Of a stretch of 21,697 nt of DNA, positions 6,882 to 15,149 are shown one piece after another. Position numbers and translations under genes: made by a program. How positions within the stretch are numbered: position 1 is the first letter of the stretch; every line of letters starts with the position of its first letter. The stretch is from JBDHRG01 sp039807445 (GTDB lineage Bacteria; Pseudomonadota; Gammaproteobacteria; Competibacterales; Competibacteraceae), in contig JBDHRG010000048.1 in the NCBI GenBank assembly GCA_039807445.1, positions 1-21,697 of the forward strand, in the 5' to 3' direction. The notes beneath the pieces are model-generated. The model was not told where the DNA came from and searched no databases. It saw nothing but the letters and a program-made list of their open reading frames with translations.

Positions 6882-9800
6882 ATGTCCGAGTCTTCGTCCC
6901 CGTCCAGAGCCTTCCCGTTCACCGGAATCCGCGCCCGCCTGGTGGCGCTCGTGCTGCTGACCGCGCTGCCACCGATCGTCTTCTTCACCGAATACGCCCT
7001 CACCGCGCGCGAAGAACGAATCGCCGAGGCCCGGCGCGATCTGGAGGCCGTCGCACGGGACGCCGCCCGCGAACTCGAAAGCTCGATCCGCGGTGCCCAG
7101 GCCGTGCTCTACGGTCTCGGGCGGGCCCCGGAGCTCCGCGATCCGCGGCATCCGGACTGCTCGCGCCTGCTCGCCGGTCTGCTCGCACAAGCCCAGTACT
7201 ATGCCGGCCTGTTCGTCGCGGACGCCGAGGGGAATCGGGCATGCGACGCGGAAACGGGCGTGCCAGCGATCGACCACGCCGACCGGGAGTACCTCGAGGC
7301 CGCGCTGGCGACGCGCGCCCCGCTGATGGGCAAGCCCGTGTTCGACCGCACTTCCGGGAAGACCCTGCTACCCTTCGCAACCCCCCTGCTCGACGCCGCC
7401 GGACAGGTGCAGGGCGTGCTGGTCATCACCCTCGACCTGAGCCGCTTCGGCCAACGTTACGTCGCCGCATCCTCCACGCGCGTCGTGGCCCTCTGGGGCG
7501 AGGACGGCACGGTGCTGTTCCGCCACCCCGACGTCGAGGGATGGACCGGCATGCGCGCACCGGATGCGCCGCTCATCCGGGCCGTGCTTACCGCGTCGGC
7601 GCCGGTGGTGACCGAAGCGATCACTCCGGCCGGCGGGAGACGGATCGCCGCCGTCGCCCCGCTGGACAGCGTGCCGGAGACGGGCATCAAGATCAGCGTC
7701 GGCATCGATACCGACGAGCTCGCCGGGGAGGCGCAACGCCAGTTCCGCGGTACGCTGACCACGCTGTTCGTGACTGCCGGACTCGCGCTGGCCGGTGCGC
7801 TCCTGCTCGCCGAGCGCTTCATCCGTCGCCGGGTGGCGGCACTGACCAGCGCCGCCGGGCGCATCGGCCGCGGGGATCTCACTGCCCGCGCCGGGGAATC
7901 CTACGGCAGCGACGAACTCGGGAGCCTCGCCCGCACCTTCGACATGATGGCTGCGGCGATGCAGCGGCACGTGGCGGAGATCGAGCGGCGCGGCGAGGCA
8001 CTGGGGGAAAGCGAGGAGCTGTTCCGCTCGGCGATGGACCATTCCGCGATCGGCATGGCCCTCGTCACACCCGACGGTCGGTGGCTAAGGGTCAATCAGG
8101 CCTTGTGCCGGATCTTCGGCCATACCGAGCAGGAACTGCTCGCAACCGATATCCAGGCGATCATCGATCCCGACGATCTGGATGCCGATCGGGAGCAGAT
8201 CCGCCGGACGCTGGCCGGGGAGATCAAAACCTACCAGATCGAAAAGCGCTACCTGCGCAAGGACGGCGGCACCGTCTGGGCCCTGCTCACCGTTTCGCTC
8301 GTGCGGCATGCCACCGGCGACCCACGCTACTTCATCAAACAAGTCCAGGACATCACCGAGCGCCGGCGGCTCGAGGGCGATCTGCGCGCGCTCAACGCCA
8401 GCCTCGAACGCCAGGTCGCGAAGCGCACCTCGGCGCTTGCCGCCGCGGAACGGCTGCTCCGCGACATGACCAATGGTCTGCCGGGCGCGGTGTATCAGTT
8501 CGAGTGGCCCGTGGGCGAGGCGTCCCGCCTCAACTTCATCAGCGAGGGCGTCGTCGCGCTCACGGGTTTCCCGGCGGAGGTGTTCCTGCAGGACGCGATG
8601 CGGCTGATCGAGCTCGTCGTCGAGGCCGATCGTCCCCGGGTCCAGCAGACCGTATCCGAGGCGGTCCGCACGGCCACCTACTGGGCGGCCGAATACCGGA
8701 TCCGGCGCGCGGACGGACGCGTCATCTGGACGCTCGGCCAAGCGCGACCTTCCCGCCTCGGGGGACGCACCGTATGGAACGGCTACTGGGTGGATGTGAG
8801 CGCACGCAAGGAAACCGAGGCTGCGCTGGAGCGCGCCAAGGAAGCGGCCGATGCCGCCAACCGGGCGAAGAGCGCCTTCCTCGCGATGATGAGCCACGAG
8901 ATCCGCACGCCGATGAACGCGATCCTGGGCATGATCGAGCTCCTCGGCCTGTCCGCGCTGAGCGACGAGCAGCGCAAGACCCTGGACATCGTGCACGACT
9001 CGTCGCAATCGCTGCTGCAGATCATCAACGACATCCTCGACTTCTCCAAGATCGAGGCCGGTCGCATCGCAGTGAGGCCGGAGCCGGCCTCGCTCACGGA
9101 TGCGATCGAGAAGGTGGTCTTCGCCCTCGCCGACAGCGCGAGCCGCAAGGGCTTGCTGCTGGAAACGACGCTCGACCCGTCGGTGGCGCCGGTGCTGGTT
9201 TTCGATCCGCTCCGGCTGCGACAGATCCTTTTCAATCTGGTGGGCAACGCCATCAAGTTCACCGAAAGGGGCAGGGTGGAGACCCGGTCCACGCTCGTCG
9301 CGGACCAACAAGGCACTCAACGGATCCGCATCGACGTCGAGGACACCGGGATCGGGATCTCCGCCGAAGACCAGGTGCACCTGTTCAAGCCTTTCGTGCA
9401 GGCGGAGTCGGACACGACACGGCGTTTCGGGGGCACGGGGCTGGGACTCGCGATTTCCATGCGCCTGGTCGAGCTGATGGGGGGAGCGCTGACGCTCGAG
9501 AGCGCCTTGGGGCAAGGCACGACGATGAGGCTGTCGCTCGAGCTGCCGGTCGGCAACGCTACCAGCGAGCTCGCGGCGGCTCGCGAGGCGACGGGCAGCG
9601 GCCCGTCGCCGCCCGTGGCGATCGCGCGCTCGCCCCGCGGTGGCCAGCGGGTGCTGGTCGTCGAGGACAACGGTACGAATCGGGAAATGCTGCAGCGCCA
9701 GCTCGCGATGCTGGGCTGCGAGGCCGATCTGGCGGGCGACGGCGAACAGGCCCTGCGCCTATGGCAAACGGACGATTACGCACTGGTCATCACCGACTGC

Positions 9801-10427
9801 CACATGCCGGTCATGGATGGCTACACGCTCGCCCGCAGGATCCGGACCGCGGAGGCCGACGGTCCGACACCGCGCAGAGTGCCCATCGTGGCCTACACCG
9901 CCAATGCGATGCCCGAGGACGAGGAAGCCTGCCGTGCCGCGGGCATGGACGATTTCCTCGCCAAACCGGCAGGACTCGCCGCCCTCGGCCGGATCCTGGA
10001 GGCCTGGATCCCCGCCGACGATCGGGCGCCGACCGATCTCGCCGCGCAGGCGAATGGGACCGATCCCGGGCACGAGTCTGCGAACCAGGCCGGTGTCGAG
10101 TTCCCGATCGACCACGAGCGCCTGCGAGAAATGATGGGCGGGAACGATGTCCTGGCGCGCGAAATGCTCCTGCGCTTCCGCGACTACCTGCCGGACGAAG
10201 CGCGCGCGCTGAACGCCGCCTTGGGCGGCGAAGACTGCACCGCCATCGCCCGTACGGCACATCGCCTGAAAGGGGCGGCGGCGGCGATCGGTGCCTTGCG
10301 CCTCGCCGCGGTCTGCGCGCGCATCGAAGCTACCGCCCGGGCGGTGGAGCGTACGCCGCTGGCCGATCTGCAGCACGCGCTCGTGGATGAGATCCGGCGA
10401 CTGTGCGACTATCTCGAGAGGACGTGA
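6882..10427 (+). CDS. Hybrid sensor histidine kinase: Cache-like sensor, HAMP, two PAS, HisKA, HATPase, receiver, Hpt
   Basis: A 1181-residue phosphorelay protein. Transmembrane segments near residues 17-37 and 290-311 flank an extracytoplasmic domain of about 250 residues that looks Cache-like (YLEAALATRAPLMGKPVF, then GVLVITLDLSRF). A HAMP linker follows (about 312-365), then PAS domains at about 377-497 and 527-650, each ending in a PAC-like motif (VQDITERRRLEG; WVDVSARKETE). HisKA has H672 in MMSHEIRTPMNAI, the ATPase has N789 and D821 (DTGIGIS) and GGTGLGLAIS. The receiver domain has D972 in ITDCHMPVMDG and K1028; the C-terminal Hpt has H1127 in TAHRLKGAAA. All relay residues are intact (His-Asp-His). 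The last step should pass phosphate to a separate receiver, and the adjacent REC-EAL protein is the obvious candidate. The ATG at 6882 has only a weak ribosome site; starts further upstream would add an implausible leader. Confidence 0.93.
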   Translation: MSESSSPSRAFPFTGIRARLVALVLLTALPPIVFFTEYALTAREERIAEARRDLEAVARDAARELESSIRGAQAVLYGLGRAPELRDPRHPDCSRLLAGLLAQAQYYAGLFVADAEGNRACDAETGVPAIDHADREYLEAALATRAPLMGKPVFDRTSGKTLLPFATPLLDAAGQVQGVLVITLDLSRFGQRYVAASSTRVVALWGEDGTVLFRHPDVEGWTGMRAPDAPLIRAVLTASAPVVTEAITPAGGRRIAAVAPLDSVPETGIKISVGIDTDELAGEAQRQFRGTLTTLFVTAGLALAGALLLAERFIRRRVAALTSAAGRIGRGDLTARAGESYGSDELGSLARTFDMMAAAMQRHVAEIERRGEALGESEELFRSAMDHSAIGMALVTPDGRWLRVNQALCRIFGHTEQELLATDIQAIIDPDDLDADREQIRRTLAGEIKTYQIEKRYLRKDGGTVWALLTVSLVRHATGDPRYFIKQVQDITERRRLEGDLRALNASLERQVAKRTSALAAAERLLRDMTNGLPGAVYQFEWPVGEASRLNFISEGVVALTGFPAEVFLQDAMRLIELVVEADRPRVQQTVSEAVRTATYWAAEYRIRRADGRVIWTLGQARPSRLGGRTVWNGYWVDVSARKETEAALERAKEAADAANRAKSAFLAMMSHEIRTPMNAILGMIELLGLSALSDEQRKTLDIVHDSSQSLLQIINDILDFSKIEAGRIAVRPEPASLTDAIEKVVFALADSASRKGLLLETTLDPSVAPVLVFDPLRLRQILFNLVGNAIKFTERGRVETRSTLVADQQGTQRIRIDVEDTGIGISAEDQVHLFKPFVQAESDTTRRFGGTGLGLAISMRLVELMGGALTLESALGQGTTMRLSLELPVGNATSELAAAREATGSGPSPPVAIARSPRGGQRVLVVEDNGTNREMLQRQLAMLGCEADLAGDGEQALRLWQTDDYALVITDCHMPVMDGYTLARRIRTAEADGPTPRRVPIVAYTANAMPEDEEACRAAGMDDFLAKPAGLAALGRILEAWIPADDRAPTDLAAQANGTDPGHESANQAGVEFPIDHERLREMMGGNDVLAREMLLRFRDYLPDEARALNAALGGEDCTAIARTAHRLKGAAAAIGALRLAAVCARIEATARAVERTPLADLQHALVDEIRRLCDYLERT

Positions 10428-10443
10428 GCATGGAGGCTGAACG

Positions 10444-11667
10444 ATGGCGCCGGAGGCGGAGGCGGAGGCGGAAGGATCGAACATCGCGCAGGCGGACGCG
10501 ATCCGCGTGCTGATTGTCGATGACGACGGTTTCATGCGCTCGCTCATCGACGGGATGCTGCGCAGCTTGGGCGTTCGCGAGATCTATCACGGCGAAGACG
10601 GAGCGCACGCCCTTGGGCTGCTGGCCGGCGAGGCACAGGGCGTCGACCTCGTGATCTGCGATCTCGACATGCCGCACATGGACGGCATGGAGTTCATGCG
10701 GCTCTTGGCGGAGCGCGCCGACGGGGTCGCGGTGCTCGTCCTGAGCGGGAAAGGGAGCGCCCTGCTGTCAAGCGTCGAGCTGATGGCTTCGGCGTTCGGG
10801 CTGCGAGTCCTCGGCGCACTGCCGAAGCCGCCCACCGTGGCCCTGCTTCGGGAGGCGCTGACACGGTGTCGCGAGAGGTCGGCGGATCGCCCATCGCGTC
10901 CGATCGTCATTCCAGCCGCGGAAGTCTTCGCGGCCCTCAAGACCGGCGAGTTCGAGCCGTACTTCCAACCCAAGGTCGAGTTGAAGACACGCAAGGTCCA
11001 CGGAGCCGAGGCGCTGGCGCGCTGGGTGAGCCCGCAGCGCGGAGTGTTGTCGCCGGCCGCGTTCATCGCGACGGTCGAAGACAACGGCTGGATCGACGAG
11101 CTCACCTGCCTGATGATCGACAAGGCCGTGCGATGGCGTCGCCGGTGGCAGCAGGACGGCCTCGCGATCCCCGTGAACGTGAACCTGTCGATGAGATCCC
11201 TGAACGACACGCGTTTTTCCGGGCGCCTCCTGAGCATCGTTGCCGCCGCGCGAGGCGTCCCCCGGGACGTGATCCTGGAGGTCACGGAAACCACCGCGAT
11301 GACCGATGTGGGCCGATGCCTGGAGAGTCTGATCCGGCTCCGGCTCAGAGGGTTCGGCCTGTCGATCGACGACTTCGGTACCGGGCATTCGTCGCTGCAG
11401 CAGCTCGGGCGCGTGCCCTACACGGAACTGAAGATCGATCGATCGTTCGTCAACGGGGCCTGGCAATCTCCGCGGCTGCAGGCCGTGCTCGAGGCGAGCC
11501 TCGAGATCGCCAGGAAGCTCAACCTCACCACCGTCGCCGAGGGTGTCGAGGCGAAAGAGGACTGGGAGTACCTGCTCAGCGCCGGCTGCCAGCTGGGCCA
11601 AGGGTATTTCATCGCCACGCCCATGCGTGGAGAAGACTTCCCGCGCTGGGTGCGGGCGTGGCGCTGA
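10444..11667 (+). CDS. REC-EAL response regulator, predicted cyclic-di-GMP phosphodiesterase (RocR-like architecture)
   Basis: A 407-residue protein with a receiver domain (about 19-140: VLIVDDD, phospho-acceptor D73 in VICDLDMPHMDG, K128 in LPKPP) and an EAL domain (about 155-405). The catalytic set looks complete: E189-A190-L191, NVNLS at 245-249, EVTET, D309-D310 in DDFGTGHSS, LKIDRSFV with the metal/base lysine, AEGVE, and QGYFIATPM. It should hydrolyse c-di-GMP to pGpG under control of phosphorylation. The ATG at 10444 follows GGAGG at 10432-10436 and lies 16 bases after the kinase stop, so the two form an operon. The arrangement resembles the Pseudomonas RocS-RocR pairing of an Hpt-bearing hybrid kinase with a REC-EAL regulator. 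The first ten residues are a short Glu-Ala repeat encoded by a gcggag-type hexamer repeat. Confidence 0.92.
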   Translation: MAPEAEAEAEGSNIAQADAIRVLIVDDDGFMRSLIDGMLRSLGVREIYHGEDGAHALGLLAGEAQGVDLVICDLDMPHMDGMEFMRLLAERADGVAVLVLSGKGSALLSSVELMASAFGLRVLGALPKPPTVALLREALTRCRERSADRPSRPIVIPAAEVFAALKTGEFEPYFQPKVELKTRKVHGAEALARWVSPQRGVLSPAAFIATVEDNGWIDELTCLMIDKAVRWRRRWQQDGLAIPVNVNLSMRSLNDTRFSGRLLSIVAAARGVPRDVILEVTETTAMTDVGRCLESLIRLRLRGFGLSIDDFGTGHSSLQQLGRVPYTELKIDRSFVNGAWQSPRLQAVLEASLEIARKLNLTTVAEGVEAKEDWEYLLSAGCQLGQGYFIATPMRGEDFPRWVRAWR

Positions 11668-11689
11668 ACGCCGCCCGCGCGCGCCACCG

Positions 11690-11744
11690 CGGCTGTTCTT
11701 CGACTTCCTGCTCGGCGAGGCCGGACAGCGCGTCGTCGCCGGCC
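11690..11744 (+). pseudogene. Fragment of the 3' part of the solute-binding protein gene at 5533-6630
   Basis: Bases 11690-11744 match 6388-6442 at 52 of 55 positions with no gap, in the same orientation. In the matching frame the fragment reads LFFDFLLGEAGQRVVAG against LFLDFLLGEDGQRVVAG in the intact protein. The similarity stops abruptly after 11744, and before 11690 only a loose resemblance (proline/arginine-rich) continues. There is no start codon or frame consistent with a working gene, so this is a relic. Together the intact gene and the relic bracket the hybrid kinase and EAL genes as a direct repeat. Confidence 0.75.
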
Positions 11745-11954
11745 AAGCAGTCGATCCGCAAGACCGCTTTCAGGGAAGGCCAGCCGGATCGAGCACGACA
11801 GGAGACATTGCGTTCGGGGAGGCCGCGGCCCCTCCATTCGCGAGGCCTACCCTCGCAATCCGCATCTTTCAGGCCGATCCCGTATCAACTCGCCACCGCG
11901 CGTTGCGCGGCCCGGTCGGGACGAAACTGGAACGCGGAGGCTCCTCAAGAAGCC
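11745..11954. other. Gene-free stretch between the gene relic and the inverted repeat
   Basis: Part of the 406-bp convergent gap between the EAL gene (stop 11667) and the AbrB-family gene (stop 12074). No start with a ribosome site and no family resemblance was seen in either strand. A GC-rich imperfect palindrome around 11816-11835 (gaggccgcggcc core) has no U-tract after it. Base composition is slightly less GC-rich than in the flanking genes, as expected for non-coding or decaying sequence. Confidence 0.4.
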
Positions 11955-12032
11955 GTCACCCCGGCGAAAGCCGGGGTCCAGATGCCCGTGACATCGCAAT
12001 GTCTTCTGGATTCCGGCTTTCGCTGGAATGAC
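11955..12032. repeat. Nested inverted-repeat element of the betaproteobacterial 'VIPAKAGIQ' type in a convergent gap
   Basis: Two 28-bp arms (11955-11982 and 12005-12032) are inverted copies at 23 of 28 positions; all five differences are transitions, and three of them keep or swap G-C for A-T pairs. Each arm folds on its own: ccccggc-gaaa-gccgggg in the left arm is a perfect 7-bp stem with a GAAA tetraloop, and ttccggc-tttc-gctggaa is its right-hand counterpart. Translated antisense the unit gives VIPAKAGIQ and LDPGFRRGD, a phrase well known from spurious proteins over dispersed repeats. It lies between converging genes and may end transcription from both sides. Confidence 0.8.
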
Positions 12033-12073
12033 GCAGAGGGAAATCGGATACCTCATCAGGGGTAAGTTTCTCC

Positions 12074-13117
12074 TTAGCCACCGCGGTCGCGGCGCTCGAG
12101 CAGCGCGTACAGCGGCCCGCTGGCGAGCACGACGGTCAGCATGCGGATCACGTGGAACGACGTTACCAGCGGCACGCCGAGCGCGAGCGCCTGGGCGGTG
12201 ATGCACATTTCGGCGATGCCGCCCGGCGAAGTGCCGAGCACCACCGCCGGCGCCGGCAAGCCGGCCAGCGCCCCGAGTGCGGCGCCGAACAGCGCCGCCA
12301 GCGCGATCATGCCCAGACCCAGCGCCGCGACACCGGCCAGGAAGCGCGGCGCGGCGCGGAAGAAGTCGGGGGAGAAGCGGCAGCCGAGCGCGACGCCGAT
12401 CGCGAGCTGGCCGGCGACCGAGACGCCGCGCGGCAAGCCCGAAGGCAGCCACCCGGTCGCGGTCAGCGCCGCGGTGACGAACAGCGGCCCGATCACCCAG
12501 GGGTTGGGCGGACCCAGGCGCTTCCAGACCAGCGCGCCGAGCAGCGTCAGCGGCACCAGCACGCACAGCCCCGGTGCGCTGACGGCGTGCGCCACGCTCG
12601 CCCGGCTGTCGAGGCCGTGCACGCCGCTGGCGGTGAAGGCGGCGGGGACGATCAGCACGACCAGCAACACGCGCAGCGTGTGCGCGGCGGCGACGCGGTC
12701 GACGCGTGCGCCGTAGCGCTCGGCGAGGTTCGCCATCTCCGAGGCGCCGCCGGGCATGCAGGCGAAGTACGCGGTGCTGGTGTCGACCCCGGTGAGCCGC
12801 GCCAGCCCGCGCCCGGCAGCCGCGCCGAGCGCGAGCGCGAAGGCGGCGCCGACCGCGACCGCCGGGGCGAAGGCGGCGAGTTCGGCGACCACCTCCGGCG
12901 TGAACCACAGCCCGAGCCCGGTGCCGATCGCCCACTGGCCGAGGGGCCGCGTGCCCGGCGGCGGGGCGAGCGGCACGCCCGCGATCCGCAGCGCTGCGGT
13001 GACGAGCACAGGGCCGATCATCCACGGCACCGGCACCCCCAGCCCCGCCGCGATCAGCGCGCCGACGAGGCCGATCAGCAGCGTCGCCAGCCAGACCGGC
13101 CACCGCCCTCCCGGCAC
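12074..13117 (-). CDS. AbrB-family (PF05145, 'ammonia monooxygenase'-named) membrane protein in the tct operon, GTG start
   Basis: A 347-residue polytopic membrane protein built of two internal halves. Each half has a GxPVPWMIGP- or NPWVIGPL-type motif followed by a GQWAIGTGLGLWFTPE- or GQLAIGVALGCRFSP-type motif, and an S-P/M-P-GG(A/I)-E-M motif (MPGGASEM at about 121; SPGGIAEM near 297). This duplicated pattern is the mark of the AbrB duplication family, named after E. coli AbrB and often misnamed ammonia monooxygenase. The biochemical role is unknown. The gene follows tctA by one base, with GGAGG placed seven bases before a GTG at 13117; no ATG gives a better start. Genes of this family are repeatedly found beside TTT transporters, so an accessory transport role is plausible but unproved. 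Last gene of operon set 2. Confidence 0.85.
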   Translation of the reverse strand: MPGGRWPVWLATLLIGLVGALIAAGLGVPVPWMIGPVLVTAALRIAGVPLAPPPGTRPLGQWAIGTGLGLWFTPEVVAELAAFAPAVAVGAAFALALGAAAGRGLARLTGVDTSTAYFACMPGGASEMANLAERYGARVDRVAAAHTLRVLLVVLIVPAAFTASGVHGLDSRASVAHAVSAPGLCVLVPLTLLGALVWKRLGPPNPWVIGPLFVTAALTATGWLPSGLPRGVSVAGQLAIGVALGCRFSPDFFRAAPRFLAGVAALGLGMIALAALFGAALGALAGLPAPAVVLGTSPGGIAEMCITAQALALGVPLVTSFHVIRMLTVVLASGPLYALLERRDRGG

Positions 13118-13120
13118 CGC

Positions 13121-14635
13121 TCAGCCTCCGGCAGCCAATGCGCCGGCACGGCCGCGGCGTAGCCGGCGAACCAGCGGCGGCACCACCAGCATGGCGATCG
13201 CCACCGCCCACAACCCGACCGAGATCGGGCTGTGCCAGAGGATGCGCACGTCGCCGTCCGACAGCGACAGCGCCCGGCGCAGGTTCTGCTCGAGCATCTC
13301 GCCGAGCACGAAGCCGAGGATCAGCGCCGACATCGGGAAGTGCAGCTTGCGCAGGATGTAGCCGGCCACGCCGAGCACGACCGCCAGCACCAAGTCGAAG
13401 CCGGTCGCGTGCACCGAGTACACGCCCACCGCACTGACCGCGGCGATGCCCGGCACCAGCATCGCCATCGGCACCGTCAGCATGCGCGCGAACACGCCGA
13501 CCAGCGGGATGTTCAGCACCAGCAGCACCACGTTGGCGACGAACAGCGAGGCGATCAGCCCCCAGACGATGTCGGGCTGGTTCTGGAACAGCATCGGTCC
13601 CGGGGTGATGTTGTACAGCGTCAGCGCACCCATCATCACCGCGGTGGTGCCCGAGCCCGGCACACCCAGGCACAGCATCGGCACGAAGGAGCCGGTGGCC
13701 GAGGCGTTGTTGGCCGCCTCGGGCGCCGCGACGCCGCGGATGTCGCCCTTGCCGAAGGTGCCCTCGCGGTCGTACATGCGCTTGGTGCTCATGTAGGTCA
13801 GCGCGCTGGCGATGGTCGCGCCGGCGCCGGGCAGCACACCGATGAAGAAACCCGCCACCGAGGACAGCACCGTCGCCCAGCCGGTCTCGATCATCTCCTT
13901 CAGATTGAACAGCTTGCGCCCGGTGGCGGCGACCAGCTGCTGGCCGCTGTGCGTCTGCTCGATCATCAGCAGGATCTCGCTGACCGAGAAGAAGCCGATC
14001 ACGACGACGATGAACTGGATGCCGTCGGACAGGTGCACCGAGTCGAAGGTGAAGCGATAGGTACCCGAGTTCGCGTCGACGCCGACCGTCGCGAGCGACA
14101 GGCCGATCAGGATCGCGAGCAGGGTCTTCATCGGCCGCTCGCCGACCATGCCGCCGAGGCTCGCGACCGCGAGCACCATCAGCGCGAAGTACTCGGCCGG
14201 GCCGAAGGCCAGCGCCCATTCGGCCAGCAGCGGCGCGAACAACACCAGCCCGAGCGTCGCGAGCGCCGAGCCGACGAACGAGCTCCAGGCCGAGATCGAC
14301 AGTGCGACGCCGGCCAGGCCCTTGCGCGCCATCGGGTAGCCGTCGATCGCAGTCATGATCGCACCGGCGTCGCCGGGCACGTTGAGCAGGATCGACGAGA
14401 TGCGTCCGCCGTACTCGCAGCCCATGTAGACGGCGGCCAGCAGGATCAGCGCCGTCTCCGGCGGCAGTTTCATCGCGAAGGCGAGCGGCATCAGGATCGC
14501 GACACCGTTGATCGGACCCAGGCCCGGCAGCAGGCCGACGATGGTGCCGATCAGCGCGCCGGCGAAGGCCATCAGCAGGTTGGTCGGCTCGAAGGCAACG
14601 CCGAAGCCCTGGCCAAGGAAGTGCAGGGTTTCCAT
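13121..14635 (-). CDS. tctA: Tripartite tricarboxylate transporter large permease subunit TctA (set 2)
   Basis: A 504-residue TctA-family permease. The first-half motif LLPGLGPINGVAILMPLAF, then GCEYGGRISSILLNVPGDAGA (about 68-90), and the second-half motif GVLPGAGATIASALTYMS with GVAAPEAANNASATGSFVP and CLGVPGSGTTAVMMG are all present. These are the pseudo-repeated loops thought to line the substrate path. The version here (PGAGATIAS, VPGSGTTA) is closer to the classical citrate-type TctA than the set 1 permease, which has PAGGTELPT and LPTSATAA at the same places. The ATG at 14635 lies three bases after the tctB stop. It forms the transporter with the two upstream genes and is followed by the AbrB-family gene. 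Confidence 0.95.
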   Translation of the reverse strand: METLHFLGQGFGVAFEPTNLLMAFAGALIGTIVGLLPGLGPINGVAILMPLAFAMKLPPETALILLAAVYMGCEYGGRISSILLNVPGDAGAIMTAIDGYPMARKGLAGVALSISAWSSFVGSALATLGLVLFAPLLAEWALAFGPAEYFALMVLAVASLGGMVGERPMKTLLAILIGLSLATVGVDANSGTYRFTFDSVHLSDGIQFIVVVIGFFSVSEILLMIEQTHSGQQLVAATGRKLFNLKEMIETGWATVLSSVAGFFIGVLPGAGATIASALTYMSTKRMYDREGTFGKGDIRGVAAPEAANNASATGSFVPMLCLGVPGSGTTAVMMGALTLYNITPGPMLFQNQPDIVWGLIASLFVANVVLLVLNIPLVGVFARMLTVPMAMLVPGIAAVSAVGVYSVHATGFDLVLAVVLGVAGYILRKLHFPMSALILGFVLGEMLEQNLRRALSLSDGDVRILWHSPISVGLWAVAIAMLVVPPLVRRLRRGRAGALAAGG

Positions 14636-14638
14636 GTC

Positions 14639-15088
14639 TCAGACCCCCGCGGCGGCGAACAGGCTGCCGAGTGGCAGCACGACGTCGAGCAGGCGGTCGA
14701 AGAACAGGTACATCAGTCCGCCCATCGCGAGCCCGCCGATGACGCATGCCTTCCAGCTGCCGCCGAACACGCGCCCGAGCGCCACCGTCAGCAGCGCGGT
14801 GCTGAGCGGGAAGCCCAGCGGCTCGAACAGGAACGCATAGGCGAACAGCGCGGCGATCGCGATCAGCAGGTGCGCTCGCACCGTGCCGTGCGGCCAGCCG
14901 AAACCGATCGCGGCCGGCCGCAGCACCAGGGCCAGCGCGCAGACGGCCATCAGGCCGGCGAGTATCAGCGGAAAGGCTCGCGGACCGACCGGTTCGTACG
15001 AGAACGGCACCTCGATGCCCCAGGCGATCCAGGCCATGCCCGCGCACAGCGCGAGCCAGACCAGACCGAACAGACGTTCTTCACGCAT
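14639..15088 (-). CDS. tctB: Tripartite tricarboxylate transporter small permease subunit TctB (set 2)
   Basis: A 149-residue TctB-family membrane protein with four hydrophobic spans (about 8-24, 37-58, 70-103 as a paired stretch and 112-143). EPVGPRAFPLILAGLMA matches the GPxxFP signature after the first span. The ATG at 15088 is preceded by GAGGGGGA, a strong ribosome site, which makes sense because 61 bases separate it from the tctC stop. The TGA ends three bases before the tctA start. Sequence is quite different from the set 1 TctB, as usual for this fast-evolving subunit. Confidence 0.92.
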   Translation of the reverse strand: MREERLFGLVWLALCAGMAWIAWGIEVPFSYEPVGPRAFPLILAGLMAVCALALVLRPAAIGFGWPHGTVRAHLLIAIAALFAYAFLFEPLGFPLSTALLTVALGRVFGGSWKACVIGGLAMGGLMYLFFDRLLDVVLPLGSLFAAAGV

Positions 15089-15149
15089 GGCGATGTCCCC
15101 CTCGCCCGGCCCACTCCCGCGGAGCGGTCGGGCGGGAATAGCGGCTGGC
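15089..15149 (-). other. tctC-tctB intergenic spacer (set 2)
   Basis: This 61-bp gap is the only sizeable break inside operon set 2. It contains a short inverted repeat, tcccgc / gcggga, around 15116-15136. Such spacers after a binding-protein gene often hold a hairpin that protects the upstream mRNA so that the binding protein is made in excess over the permease; that role here is inference. Confidence 0.3.

Noticed and set aside
6809..10390. A 1193-codon plus-strand frame overlapping the hybrid kinase
   Set aside because: Arginine/glycine-rich frame shadow; every kinase, PAS, receiver and Hpt motif is in the frame starting at 6882.
10447..10473. Hexamer repeat (gcggag type) after the EAL gene start as a phase-variation switch
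   Set aside because: Units are six bases, so changes in number keep the reading frame; it only alters a short Glu-Ala run.
12000..12035. Possible CRISPR or tandem array suggested by repeated gaaag/ctttc phrases
   Set aside because: Only one pair of inverted arms exists and there are no regularly spaced direct repeats.
11847..15047. A 1066-codon minus-strand frame across the tct set 2 genes
   Set aside because: Frame shadow of tctA, tctB and the AbrB-family gene; its C-terminal end is the spurious VIPAKAGIQ translation of the inverted repeat.
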